A stretch of DNA of 64,000 nucleotides from assembly GCF_002844195.1 (NCBI RefSeq), contig NZ_PEND01000005.1, forward strand, positions 462,438-526,437. The letters are read 5' to 3'. How positions within the stretch are numbered: the first letter of the stretch is position 1; each line of letters starts with the position of its first letter. Shown here one piece after another: positions 34,767 through 43,464 of this stretch. A program made the translations under genes and the position numbers. Below the pieces are notes generated by a model that worked only from the letters and a program-made list of their open reading frames with translations, made no database searches and was not told the origin of the DNA. The DNA comes from Halegenticoccus soli. GTDB taxonomy: Archaea > Halobacteriota > Halobacteria > Halobacteriales > Haloferacaceae.

Positions 34767-36230
34767 ATGACGGAAGACGTCTGCTTCGCCTCCGCGAGGT
34801 CGATCGCGGCGAGGATTCGCGCCGGCGCGCTCTCGCCGGTCGACGTCGTCGACGAGCACCTCGACCGCATCAAGCGGGTCGACCCGCTGATAAACGCCTA
34901 CGTCACGGTGTGCGCCGAGGAAGCGCGGGAGGCGGCCCGCGACGCGGAGCGCGCCGTCGAGCGCGGCGACGACCTCGGCCCGCTGCACGGGGTGCCCGTG
35001 GCGATCAAGGACCTCACCCGCGTCGCGGGGGTGCGCACCACGTTCGGGTCGGCGGCGTTCGCCGACCACGTCCCCGATCGGGACGACACGGTCGTCGCCC
35101 GCCTCCGCGAGGCGGGGGCGGTCGTCCTCGGGAAGACGAACACGCCGGAGTTCGGACGGAAGACGGTCACGGAGAACGCGGTCGCCGGCACCACCGGCAA
35201 CCCGTGGGATCCGACGAAGACGACAGGCGGCTCCTCGGGCGGGAGCGCCGCCGCCGTTGCCGCGGGGCTGGCGCCGCTCGCGCTCGGCTCGGACGCCGCC
35301 GGCTCGATCCGGATTCCGTCGAGCGCCTGCGGCGTCTTCGGGCTCGTGCCGGACTTCGGTCGGGTCCCCGAGGGACCGACCCGGGCGGACGCGTTCGAGA
35401 GCGCGCTCCCGTACACGTTCCGCGGCCCGATCGCGCGAAGCGTCGGCGACGCGGCGCTCGCGCTGGACGTGCTGGCCGGTCCCGACGCGGCGGACCCCTA
35501 CAGCCTCCCTGCGACGACGGCCGCGTACACCGACGCGCTCGGAGGTGCCGTCTCCGACCTTCGGATCGGCTACTCGCCCGATTTCGGCGGGTTCGCGGTC
35601 GCCGAGGAGGTGGGAGAACTCGTCGAGACGGCCCTGGATCGGCTGGCCGGGGCAGGGGCGACGGTCGAGGCGGTCGACTTCGAGTTCGACGGCTCGTGGG
35701 AGGAGCAACACGACGCGCTCGAACGCATCCTCCAGGCGCGCTACGTCGGGCTCTACGAGAACCTGAAGCGCGACGCCGGCGTCGACCTGCTCGACGACGA
35801 CCTCCCGGTCACGCCCGAGGTGCGCTCGCGGATCCGTGCGGGGCTCGACCTCGACGCGCGCGCGATCGCGGCGGCCCGACGCCGCCGAACGGCCGTCTAC
35901 GACGAGATACGGCGCGCGCTCGCCGAGTACGACGTGCTGGCGACGCCGACGCTGAGTCGGACGGCATTCGACCACGACGCCGACGCGCCGACCGTCGATG
36001 GGCGGCCCGTCCACGCGATGCATGGGTGGACGCTGACGTGGCCGCTGAACCTCAGCGGAAATCCGGCGGGGACCGTCCCGGTCGGCTTCGTCGACGGGCT
36101 CCCGGTCGGGATGCAGCTCGTCGGGCCGCGGCTCGGCGACCGCGACGTCGTCGCGGCGTGCGCGGCGGTCGAACGAGAACTCCCGTGGGACGACGCCTAC
36201 CCGCCGACCGGCGTCGCGGAGGCGACGTGA
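34767..36230 (+). CDS. Amidase (amidase-signature family)
   Basis: This 487-residue enzyme is of the GatA/acetamidase type. The Ser-cisSer-Lys catalytic triad is visible: Lys in PVAIKDLTRVAG (about 77), and cis-Ser and nucleophile Ser in TGGSSGGSAAAVAAGLAPLALGSDAAGS (about 153-180). It hydrolyses amides to acid plus ammonia; it is not next to gatB/C, so it is unlikely to be the tRNA amidotransferase subunit. The stop overlaps the GTG of the next ATPase gene by four bases (GTGA), tying it to the transporter operon. The substrate is presumably what the transporter brings in. Confidence 0.9.
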   Translation: MTEDVCFASARSIAARIRAGALSPVDVVDEHLDRIKRVDPLINAYVTVCAEEAREAARDAERAVERGDDLGPLHGVPVAIKDLTRVAGVRTTFGSAAFADHVPDRDDTVVARLREAGAVVLGKTNTPEFGRKTVTENAVAGTTGNPWDPTKTTGGSSGGSAAAVAAGLAPLALGSDAAGSIRIPSSACGVFGLVPDFGRVPEGPTRADAFESALPYTFRGPIARSVGDAALALDVLAGPDAADPYSLPATTAAYTDALGGAVSDLRIGYSPDFGGFAVAEEVGELVETALDRLAGAGATVEAVDFEFDGSWEEQHDALERILQARYVGLYENLKRDAGVDLLDDDLPVTPEVRSRIRAGLDLDARAIAAARRRRTAVYDEIRRALAEYDVLATPTLSRTAFDHDADAPTVDGRPVHAMHGWTLTWPLNLSGNPAGTVPVGFVDGLPVGMQLVGPRLGDRDVVAACAAVERELPWDDAYPPTGVAEAT

Positions 36231-36937
36231 GCGCCCTCCTCGCCACCGACGGCCTGACGAAGACCTTCGGCGGCATCGTCGCCGTCGACGGCCTCGACAT
36301 CGCCGTCGACGAGAGCGAGCTCGTCGGCCTCATCGGACCGAACGGCTCGGGGAAGACGACGACGCTCAACCTCGTCACGGGCTTTCACGCGCCGACCGGC
36401 GGCGCGGTCCTGTTCGACGGCGACGACGTCACGGGGATGAAGCCCTACCAGGTGTCCAAGCGCGGCATCGGGCGCACCTTCCAGATCTCGAAGCCGTTCG
36501 GTCGGATGACCGTCTTCGAGAACATGCTCGTTCCGAACGTCCCGTACGGGCCGAAGGAGCGCGAAGAGCGCATCTGGAAGCTCCTCGAAGAGCTCCACCT
36601 CGACCACGTCGCGGAGCACCGCGCCGACGCGCTCAGCGGCGGCCAGAAGAAGCTGCTCGAACTGGCTCGCGTGCTCATGCTCGAACCGAAGCTCGTCCTC
36701 CTGGACGAACCGGCCGCCGGCGTCAACCCGGCGCTGATGGACGAGATCATCGCGGACATCAAACAAATAAACGAGCGCGGGACGGCCATCCTGGTCATCG
36801 AACACGACATGTCCGTGATAAGTGAGCTCTGCGAGCGGGTCATCGTGATGAACGCGGGCAGGCAGGTCACGACCGGGACGTTCGAGGAGATACGGAACGA
36901 CGAGCGCGTCCGGGAAGCGTACCTCGGGGGGGCCTGA
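36227..36937 (+). CDS. ABC transporter ATPase, LivG-like
   Basis: The protein has 236 residues. It starts at GTG 36227 overlapping the amidase stop. Walker A GPNGSGKTTTLN, Q-loop region RTFQISKPF, signature LSGGQKKLLELARVL, Walker B KLVLLDEPAAG and H-loop VIEHDM are complete. It belongs to the LivG/UrtD group (KTFGGIVAVDGL). It pairs with the next ATPase and two permeases to form a heteromeric importer at the membrane. Confidence 0.92.
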   Translation: MSALLATDGLTKTFGGIVAVDGLDIAVDESELVGLIGPNGSGKTTTLNLVTGFHAPTGGAVLFDGDDVTGMKPYQVSKRGIGRTFQISKPFGRMTVFENMLVPNVPYGPKEREERIWKLLEELHLDHVAEHRADALSGGQKKLLELARVLMLEPKLVLLDEPAAGVNPALMDEIIADIKQINERGTAILVIEHDMSVISELCERVIVMNAGRQVTTGTFEEIRNDERVREAYLGGA

Positions 36938-36938
36938 G

Positions 36939-37658
36939 ATGAGCCTCGTCGAACTCGACGCGGTCGACGCGGGGTACGGGGAGAACCAGGTGCTGCACGA
37001 CCTGACTCTCTCGATCCAGCCCGGCCGCGTCAACTGCATCATCGGGCCGAACGGTTCGGGCAAGTCGACGACGCTCAAAGCCGTCTGCGGGCTCGTCGAC
37101 GTCTGGGACGGGACGATCCGCGTGCGGGGCGACGACGTCACCAACGCCCACCCGCGCGACGTCGTCGAGCGAGGGGTCGTCATGCTGCCCCAGGGCGGCA
37201 ACGTCTTCCCGGAGATGACCGTCAAGGAGAACCTCCGCATCGGCGCGTTCCTCGTCGACGACAGGGACGTTCTCGAACGCCGGTACCGGGAGGTGTACGA
37301 GATGTTCCCGGTGCTCGAAGAGAAGAAGCGCCAGCGCGCCGGCGAACTCAGCGGCGGCCAGCAGATGATGGTCGCCTTCGGCCGGGCGCTGATGCCCGAC
37401 CCGGAGATCCTCCTGCTCGACGAACCGAGCGCGGGACTCGCTCCGGACCTCGTCGACGACGTGTTCGACCAGGTCGAGCGGCTGAAGGAGCGCGGTCGGG
37501 ACATGATCATCATCGAACAGAACGTGCGACGGGTGCTGGACGTCGCCGAGTACGTCTACGTCCTCGATCAGGGCGAGCGGATGTACGAAGGCGAGACCGA
37601 GGCGCTCCGCGACGAGGACGAGATCATGCGGATGTACATCGGAGAGCGACACGGATGA
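36939..37658 (+). CDS. ABC transporter ATPase, LivF-like
   Basis: This 239-residue protein, one base after its partner's stop, has Walker A GPNGSGKSTTLKAVC, signature LSGGQQMMVAFGRAL, Walker B ILLLDEPSAG and VIMLPQGGNVFP-type LivF/UrtE features (reading VVMLPQGGNVFPEMTV). It is the second ATPase of the importer. The LivG-LivF order followed by permeases is the reverse of many bacterial liv operons but common in archaeal amide clusters. Confidence 0.92.
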   Translation: MSLVELDAVDAGYGENQVLHDLTLSIQPGRVNCIIGPNGSGKSTTLKAVCGLVDVWDGTIRVRGDDVTNAHPRDVVERGVVMLPQGGNVFPEMTVKENLRIGAFLVDDRDVLERRYREVYEMFPVLEEKKRQRAGELSGGQQMMVAFGRALMPDPEILLLDEPSAGLAPDLVDDVFDQVERLKERGRDMIIIEQNVRRVLDVAEYVYVLDQGERMYEGETEALRDEDEIMRMYIGERHG

Positions 37659-37715
37659 CGACCGAGTATCGACCGAAAGACGACCGTACGCACCGCCTCG
37701 GGCGGGAGGGACGGC

Positions 37716-38591
37716 ATGGTTAGCCTCGGCCTCCTCGCCCAGCAGATCGTCAACGGCCTCTTCTTCGGGGGGCAGCTCGCGCTCATCGCCATCGGCCTCA
37801 CGCTCATCTGGGGCGTGGCGCGCGTCCTGAACTTCTCGCACGGCGCGATGTTCATGGTCGGCGGCTACGTCGGCTTCTTCGCGCTCGGCTTCACCGGCAG
37901 CGTCGCCGCGGCGATCCTCGCCTCGATCGTCGTCGTGTTCGCCCTCGGGTGGGTGACGGAGTTCGCGCTCCTCGAACCGATGCGCGACCGCGAGGAGTTC
38001 GACATCGCCTCGATGGTCGTCACGCTCGGACTGGCGATCTTCCTCGAGAACGCCATTCTGGTGGGCGTCGGCTCGCGCCGGCGGGCGTTTCCCGCACTCA
38101 CCGAGGAGGTGTGGCGCGTCGCGGGTCTGACGATCAGCGTCCAGCGGTTCGTCATCTTCCTCATCTCCGTGTTCGCGCTGGCGGCGCTCTTTCTCGTCAT
38201 CTCGCGGACGAAGCTCGGTCTCGCGATCCGGGCGGTGTCGCAGGACGACCAGACGGCGCTCCTCATGGGCGTCCGGCCCAGGCGCGTCTACGCCATCACG
38301 CTCGGCTGCAGCGCCGCGCTCGCCGGGCTGGCCGGCGTGCTCCTCGCGCCGCTTTTCACCGTCTACCCGTCCGTCGGGTGGTACCCGTTCCTGCTCGCGT
38401 TCGTCGTCGTGATGGTCGGCGGCCTGGGGAGCGTCCGCGGGACGCTCATCGCGGCCATGGGGCTCGCGATCGTCAGGAGCGTCAGCACCATCTGGGTGGC
38501 GGCCGAATCGGCGATGGTTCTCCTCTTCGCCATCATGATCGCGGTGCTCCTGATCAATCCGGACGGCATCGGGGGGTGGATCGACGGATGA
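37716..38591 (+). CDS. ABC transporter permease, LivH-like
   Basis: The protein has 291 residues with about 8 membrane helices. Family motifs are LFFGGQLALIAIGLTLIWGVARVLNFSHG (start of LivH/UrtB) and AIRAVSQDDQTALLMGV (EAA-like coupling loop). A strong ribosome-binding site (GGGAGGG) precedes ATG 37716. The last codons overlap the next permease start (ATGA at 38588). It forms the translocation path with LivM. Confidence 0.92.
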   Translation: MVSLGLLAQQIVNGLFFGGQLALIAIGLTLIWGVARVLNFSHGAMFMVGGYVGFFALGFTGSVAAAILASIVVVFALGWVTEFALLEPMRDREEFDIASMVVTLGLAIFLENAILVGVGSRRRAFPALTEEVWRVAGLTISVQRFVIFLISVFALAALFLVISRTKLGLAIRAVSQDDQTALLMGVRPRRVYAITLGCSAALAGLAGVLLAPLFTVYPSVGWYPFLLAFVVVMVGGLGSVRGTLIAAMGLAIVRSVSTIWVAAESAMVLLFAIMIAVLLINPDGIGGWIDG

Positions 38592-39580
38592 CCGTCGAAG
38601 CCGTGCGTCTCGCCGTGGACAGAGTTCGGTCCCGGCTGCGTGAGGACGCTCGAACCCGGAACGGTAAGCTGTTCGCGGCGATCACGGCGCTGGCGGTGTT
38701 CGCCCCGGTGATGTTCTCACCGTACCGGCTCGAGATCGTGATGCAGCTGCTCATCGTCATCCTCGCGGTGGCGAGCTGGGTGTTCGTCGCCGGCTACTTC
38801 GGGATGTTCACGTTCGCCCACGCCGCGCTCTACGGCGTCGGCGGCTACGCCGCGGTCATCCTGGCCGCCGAGATGGGGGTCCACCCGCTCGCCTCCATCC
38901 TCCTCGGCGGCGTCGTCGCGGGGCTGTTCAGCCTCCCGATCTCCTACCCGGTCCTCCGGCTCTCGGGCGCCTACGTTGGCATGGTCACGCTCGCCTACGC
39001 CGAGATCATCTACTACGGCACCATCATCCTCCGCGACGTCACCGGCGGACCGACCGGCTACACCGGATTCCCGCAGCTCTTCGGCGGCGACCGCGTCGTG
39101 ATGTACTACTTCGTGCTCGCTCTCGTCGTGGCGCTCATGCTCGCCATGTACGCGCTGCTTGTGAACCGCTTCGGACTCGTCGCCCGCGCGATACGCGAGT
39201 CGTCCGACGCGGCGCAGATGCTCGGCAACAACGTCCCGCGCTACAAGCTCACGGGCTTTCTCGTCGGGTCGTCCATCGCCGGCGTCGCGGGGGCGCTGCA
39301 GGCGTACAACATCCTCATCATCTCGCCGCCGATGCTCGAAATCGACCAGATGATCGAGTTCATGGCGATGGGGATCATCGGCGGCCTCCGCACCTTCGGC
39401 GGCGCCGTCTTCGGCGGTATCATCGTCTTCGGGTTCTCCGAGGTGCTTCGGGACATCGGCGAACTCCGACTCGTCGTGTGGGGGGCGCTCCTCATCGTGG
39501 TGACGCTGTACTTCCCCGACGGCATCGCCGGCAGCAGTTTCGACGTTCGAAAGCGCTTCCAGGAGTGGTTCGATCGATGA
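38588..39580 (+). CDS. ABC transporter permease, LivM-like
   Basis: The protein has 330 residues with about 9 membrane helices. It contains SYPVLRLSGAYVGMVTLAYAEI and RAIRESSDAAQMLGNN, LivM/UrtC coupling motifs. It starts with ATG overlapping the upstream TGA, typical of translational coupling. It is the second permease of the importer. The following 160 bases hold no supported gene. Confidence 0.92.
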   Translation: MTVEAVRLAVDRVRSRLREDARTRNGKLFAAITALAVFAPVMFSPYRLEIVMQLLIVILAVASWVFVAGYFGMFTFAHAALYGVGGYAAVILAAEMGVHPLASILLGGVVAGLFSLPISYPVLRLSGAYVGMVTLAYAEIIYYGTIILRDVTGGPTGYTGFPQLFGGDRVVMYYFVLALVVALMLAMYALLVNRFGLVARAIRESSDAAQMLGNNVPRYKLTGFLVGSSIAGVAGALQAYNILIISPPMLEIDQMIEFMAMGIIGGLRTFGGAVFGGIIVFGFSEVLRDIGELRLVVWGALLIVVTLYFPDGIAGSSFDVRKRFQEWFDR

Positions 39581-39742
39581 GGCACTCCGGGCGGACGAGC
39601 GACGACGGCTGGCGAAACCGCGGCGACTGGCGGAGCGTCGAAAGCGGTCGCCGCCGGAACGACGACCGGCCGGACCCACTGCGGCGAAACACCGCGCAAC
39701 GAGACGGCAACGGACGATCCGACGAACGCAACGGACACACCG

Positions 39743-41032
39743 ATGAAATACGAAGACGCGATAACCGAGACGGTAGCATCGAAAGAAGACGACCTCGTCG
39801 ACCTCGTCGCGAGACTGGTCGAAGCGAAGAGCGTGACCGGCCGCGAGAAGCCGGCCCAGGACGTCGTGGTCGACCACCTCGAATCGATGGGGCTCGATCC
39901 CGACGTCTTCGAGCCCTCGCCGGAGGAGCTGTCGGATCACGAGGGCTACTTCGAGACCTCGTCGTACGAGGCGGTCGGCTACGAGGGGCGGCCGAACGTG
40001 GTCGCCCGCGTCGAGGGCGGCGACGGCCCGACGCTCGCGGTCGGGGGTCACATCGACGTGGTCGACGTGACCGAAAGCGAGTGGGAGCGCGAGCCGTGGA
40101 CGCTCACCCGCGAGGGCGAGACGCTGTACGGCCGCGGCGTCGCGGACATGAAGGGCGGGCTCGCGGCCGTCCTCGTCGCCATCGAGGCGCTCGACGAGGC
40201 GGGCGTCGACCTCGGCGGCGACCTCGTCTTCCAGAGCGTCATCGAGGAGGAGGACGGCGGCGTCGGCGGCACCCTCTCCGTGCTCGAACGGGGGTACGTC
40301 CCCGACGCGGCGGTCATCGCGGAGCCGTTCAACCTCCCGAACGTCGGCATCGCGAGCGCGGGCGTGATGTACTTCCGCGTCCGCGTACCGGGAAAGAGCG
40401 TCCACGCGGCGTGGGGCCACCAGGGCGTCAACGCCATCGGCAACGCCGCGACCGTCTACGAGGCGCTAGAGCGGCTCGACCGCGAACGGAAGGCGCGGAT
40501 CGACTACGAGCCGGCGTACCGGGGGGAACCGGAGCTCGAAGGGAACGTGACGAACATCAACGTCGGCACCATCGAAGCCGGCGACTGGCCGTCGACGCTC
40601 CCCAGCGAGGCCGTCCTCCAGGGTCGCGTCGGCTGGCCGCCGGGGGAGACGAGGGCGGAGGTGCGGGCGCAGATCGAAGACGCCGTCGCCGAGGCCGCGG
40701 CGAACGACGAGTGGCTCAGGGACCACCCGCCGGAGGTCGAGTGGTTCGGCTGGCAGGCGGCGCCCCACGAGATCGACCCCGAGGGCGAACTCGCCCGGCT
40801 CGCAAAGCGGCACGCGGAGGCCGTCACCGGCCGGTCGGGATCGTTCGTCGGCGGGAACGCCGGCCTCGACGAGCGCTTCTACGCGCTGTACTACGGCGTC
40901 GACGCCGTCTCCGTCGGGCCGACCGGCGCGAACCTCCACGGCGCGGACGAGCACACGACGGTGACTTCGCTGCTCGAAACCGCGACCGCCGTCGCCCGAA
41001 TCGCGGTCGACTACTGCGGCGTCGAGGAGTGA
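39743..41032 (+). CDS. M20-family peptidase/deacylase (ArgE/DapE type)
   Basis: This 429-residue di-zinc hydrolase has His in VGGHIDVV (about 111), Asp in GVADMKGG, the catalytic Glu-Glu in SVIEEEDGG, Glu/Asp ligand VIAEPFN and C-terminal His in GANLHGADEH. The dimerisation domain (about 200-330) includes GKSVHAAWGHQGVNAI. The family removes acyl groups from N-acylated amino acids or succinyl-DAP, or cleaves dipeptides. Placed right after the amide ABC transporter and before an HDAC-fold enzyme, it likely deacylates an imported N-acyl compound. Confidence 0.9.
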   Translation: MKYEDAITETVASKEDDLVDLVARLVEAKSVTGREKPAQDVVVDHLESMGLDPDVFEPSPEELSDHEGYFETSSYEAVGYEGRPNVVARVEGGDGPTLAVGGHIDVVDVTESEWEREPWTLTREGETLYGRGVADMKGGLAAVLVAIEALDEAGVDLGGDLVFQSVIEEEDGGVGGTLSVLERGYVPDAAVIAEPFNLPNVGIASAGVMYFRVRVPGKSVHAAWGHQGVNAIGNAATVYEALERLDRERKARIDYEPAYRGEPELEGNVTNINVGTIEAGDWPSTLPSEAVLQGRVGWPPGETRAEVRAQIEDAVAEAAANDEWLRDHPPEVEWFGWQAAPHEIDPEGELARLAKRHAEAVTGRSGSFVGGNAGLDERFYALYYGVDAVSVGPTGANLHGADEHTTVTSLLETATAVARIAVDYCGVEE

Positions 41033-41094
41033 CGCGGACCCGGCGGGCACCGCCCGACGAACGTTTCATATCACCGACTCACAACATCGAACGC

Positions 41095-42282
41095 ATGGAC
41101 GACACCGAACTCACGGACGACACCGGACCCGCTGACGAAATCGAATTCACGGACGACGATTCGACGCTCAGCGCGTACTGGCACGACCGGATGCTCGACC
41201 ACGAACCGCCCGCGGGGGCGTTCAAGTTCCCGCGGACGCCCATCGTGGCCGTCGACGAGCCGCACCCCGATCGGCGCGAGCGGGTCGAGAACCTAAAACG
41301 GATGCTCGAACGCGCCTTTCCGGAGCGCGCCCGCTTCGAAACGGCGACGCGGGCGACGCGCGGGGAGATCGAGCGGGTCCACGATCCCGACTACGTCGGC
41401 TGGTTGGAATCGTTCTGCGCTGACGGCGGCGGCCGGATCGGGGACACCACGACCGGCGCGAACGAGGCGACGTTCGACGCGGCCCGGTACGCCGCGGGTA
41501 CTGCGGTTCGAGCCGCCCGCGACGCCGTCGACGGGTCCGACGCCATCCCGTACGCGCTCTGTCGCCCGAGCGGCCACCACGCCCAGTCGGACCGGGCCGA
41601 CGGGTTCTGCTTTCTGAACAACGTCGCCGTCGCGGCCGCCGCCGCGGTCGCCGGCGGCGTAGAGCGGGTGGCCATCGTCGACTGGGATGTCCACCACTGC
41701 AACGGAACCCAGGAGATATTCGAGGCCCGCGAGGACGTGCTCGTCGTGAGCGCCCACCACGATCACGGGTCGTGGCACCCCGAGTACCACCCCCAGGAGG
41801 GCACCCTCGACGAAGTCGGAACCGGCGACGGCGAGGGGTACAACGTGAACGTGCCGCTCCCGCCTGGGACGGGCGACCGCGGCTACGAGCGCCTCTTCGA
41901 GCGGATCGTCGAGCCGGTCGTCCGCGAGTACGATCCCGAGTTGATCCTCGTCAGCGCTGGTCAGGACGCCGGCGCGGCCGATCCCAACGGGCGAAACCTC
42001 GTCACCCGCGCCGGGTTCCGGACGCTCGGCCATCGGATCCGGCGACTCGCCGCGGACGTCGCAGACGACCGGCTCGCGCTCGTCCAGGAGGGCGGCTACC
42101 AGCAGTCGCACCTGTCGTTCGCGACGCTCGGCGTCTTCGAGGGCGTGCTCGGACATACCGTCGACCTCGAACGCTACGGCACCGACGACCCCTTCGACTG
42201 GCTCGACGAGCCGACGGATCTCGTCAACTCCTGGATCGACGACGCGGTCGAGTACCACAGCGACTACTGGCCTCTCGACTGA
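41095..42282 (+). CDS. Histone-deacetylase-fold amidohydrolase
   Basis: This 395-residue member of the arginase/deacetylase superfamily shows all key motifs: CRPSGHHAQSDRADGFCFLNN (catalytic His pair), IVDWDVHHCNGTQ (zinc Asp and His), SAGQDAGAADPNG (zinc Asp) and QEGGYQ (the final Gly-Gly-Tyr). About 45 acidic residues precede the domain. Prokaryotic members deacetylate acetylpolyamines, acetoin-like compounds or other N-acetyl amides; histone targets are also possible because some archaea have histones. TATA-like TTTCATAT at 41064-41071 is 27 bases before ATG 41095, so it may have its own promoter. Location suggests amide catabolism. Confidence 0.9.
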   Translation: MDDTELTDDTGPADEIEFTDDDSTLSAYWHDRMLDHEPPAGAFKFPRTPIVAVDEPHPDRRERVENLKRMLERAFPERARFETATRATRGEIERVHDPDYVGWLESFCADGGGRIGDTTTGANEATFDAARYAAGTAVRAARDAVDGSDAIPYALCRPSGHHAQSDRADGFCFLNNVAVAAAAAVAGGVERVAIVDWDVHHCNGTQEIFEAREDVLVVSAHHDHGSWHPEYHPQEGTLDEVGTGDGEGYNVNVPLPPGTGDRGYERLFERIVEPVVREYDPELILVSAGQDAGAADPNGRNLVTRAGFRTLGHRIRRLAADVADDRLALVQEGGYQQSHLSFATLGVFEGVLGHTVDLERYGTDDPFDWLDEPTDLVNSWIDDAVEYHSDYWPLD

Positions 42283-42420
42283 CGCGGCCGAAACGGTGTG
42301 ACGAGATGGCCGCGTGGGAGGTCTCCCATGAATCGCATGCGGTCACTTCGTCTGCCTGACGCCGAACGGCGCCGACGAGGACGTACCATTAGGCCGACAT
42401 CGTGAAACTCGGCCAAAAGA

Positions 42421-42428
42421 TATAATTA
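42421..42428 (+). promoter_or_regulatory. TATA box for PadR-type gene
   Basis: TATAATTA is centred 29 bases before ATG 42453. Confidence 0.6.
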
Positions 42429-42452
42429 ATCTTGATACGATGCATTGGTGAG

Positions 42453-42746
42453 ATGTACGATTTAACGGGCTTCCAGCGCGACCTCATCTACGTGATTGCC
42501 GGGCTCGACGACCCGCACGGGCTCGCGATCAAAGACGAGCTCGAAGAGTACTACGAAAAGGAGATCCACCACGGGCGGCTGTACCCGAACCTCGACACCC
42601 TCGTCGACAAGGGGCTCGTGGAAAAGGGGGAGATCGACAGACGGACGAATTACTACGCGATAACCGCCCGCGGGCGCAGGGAAATCGAAGCGCGTGCGGA
42701 GTGGAAGGCGAACTACGACAGCGAATCGGAGTTGACCTCCGCGTAG
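42453..42746 (+). CDS. PadR-family winged-helix regulator
   Basis: This 97-residue protein starts MYDLTGFQRDLIYVIAGL with PadR-type winged-helix features: HGLAIKDELEEYYEKEIHHGRLYPNLDTLVDKGLVEKG and ITARGRREIEARAEW. Haloarchaeal PadR-like proteins of this size are small DNA-binding repressors. ATG 42453 is preferred over an upstream TTG because of the family start and TATA distance. It may regulate the upstream deacetylase region or act elsewhere. Confidence 0.88.
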   Translation: MYDLTGFQRDLIYVIAGLDDPHGLAIKDELEEYYEKEIHHGRLYPNLDTLVDKGLVEKGEIDRRTNYYAITARGRREIEARAEWKANYDSESELTSA

Positions 42747-42876
42747 ACGACCGCACTCGAACCCAAACTGGGCGCACGGAGGCCGGCGGCATCCCCTCTC
42801 CGTCGCGGGTTCGAACCGGTCGACGATGGCCCCCCTCACCGGAACCGTTTTCGCTTCGATGCGGTGAGTCGGATTC

Positions 42877-42911
42877 GTCGGAGTCATCCCGCACCTAAAG
42901 GCACGGGTATT
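42877..42911 (-). repeat. Solo IS200/IS605-type end hairpin
   Basis: The reverse complement starts AATACCCGTGCCTTTAGG and continues TGCGGGATGACTCCGAC, almost identical to 43465-43498 (AATACCCGCGCCTTCAGG, then TGCGGGATGAATCCGAC) but in opposite orientation. No transposase gene is attached. It appears to be a relict end or a very short derivative of the element that carries tnpB at 43603. Confidence 0.7.
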
Positions 42912-42992
42912 CGAGGAGAACCCCCATACTAGAATGGAAAATGATTATGGATCTGGGGTGAGATTGGTAGGGCGCACCAGGAGGTGTACCAC

Positions 42993-43121
42993 ATGCCTTC
43001 AGTCCCGTACGATCCCACGGAAGACGCCGAACCCGACGAACAGCTGGTAGACGTCGACGAGATCATCAATCAGATTCTCGGCGGCGGCGATAGCGCATCG
43101 CCTCGCACGAAGAGCGCGTAG
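42993..43121 (+). CDS. Small acidic protein (42 aa) with strong Shine-Dalgarno site
   Basis: ATG 42993 follows a near-perfect ribosome-binding site, AGGAGGTG (42979-42986), rare in haloarchaea where most transcripts are leaderless. The product is MPSVPYDPTEDAEPDEQLV, then DVDEIINQILGGGDSAS, then PRTKSA: an acidic first half, a short amphipathic helix (VDEIINQIL), GGG, and a basic tail. It matches no family I know. It is bracketed by two inverted IS end motifs (42877-42911 and 43465-43498), so it could be a passenger. A 13-bp hairpin with a T-run lies at 43365. Confidence 0.5.
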   Translation: MPSVPYDPTEDAEPDEQLVDVDEIINQILGGGDSASPRTKSA

Positions 43122-43364
43122 ACCACACGGTCGCGTCGCCATCTTTGCCCACTTACGCCGCTCGTTCGAGCGAATCGGCGACGATAGCTTCGTGTAATTG
43201 ACTGGCTAAAGCGGGGCTTCGCGCTCCCGTGAGATGACCGCCCCGAGAGTAGGCGGCCCTTACGATGCGTCGGGACACTCACTTCGCGATGAATGTAACG
43301 AACGGTGGCCGAATCGGAGGGGCTAGAAAAGCTCCGCGACGATCCCGAGAGTACGTCCCGTTCG

Positions 43365-43400
43365 AAACGGCGCTCTGCGGGGTCAGAGCGCCGTTTTCGG
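43365..43400 (+). terminator. Strong hairpin, terminator-like
   Basis: A 13-bp perfect inverted repeat (AAACGGCGCTCTG / CAGAGCGCCGTTT) with loop CGGGGT spans 43365-43396, followed by TC. It may end the transcript of the small gene at 42993 or insulate the tnpB element. DNA between 43122 and 43364 shows no other gene. Confidence 0.45.
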
Positions 43401-43464
43401 TTCCCGGTCGAGGCCGAAGCACGGCCCTGTATATACAGCGATGGCTGTTATAAAAACAAGGAGA

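Noticed and set aside
33558..36023. 821-codon frame on the minus strand opposite the binding protein and amidase genes
   Set aside because: The amidase and binding protein have clear domains and motifs; the antisense frame has arginine-rich, low-complexity composition typical of third-position GC shadows.
39478..41094. Open extension upstream of the deacetylase-fold gene
   Set aside because: It is the GC shadow of the M20 peptidase; the HDAC-fold protein begins at 41095 with a TATA box at the right distance.
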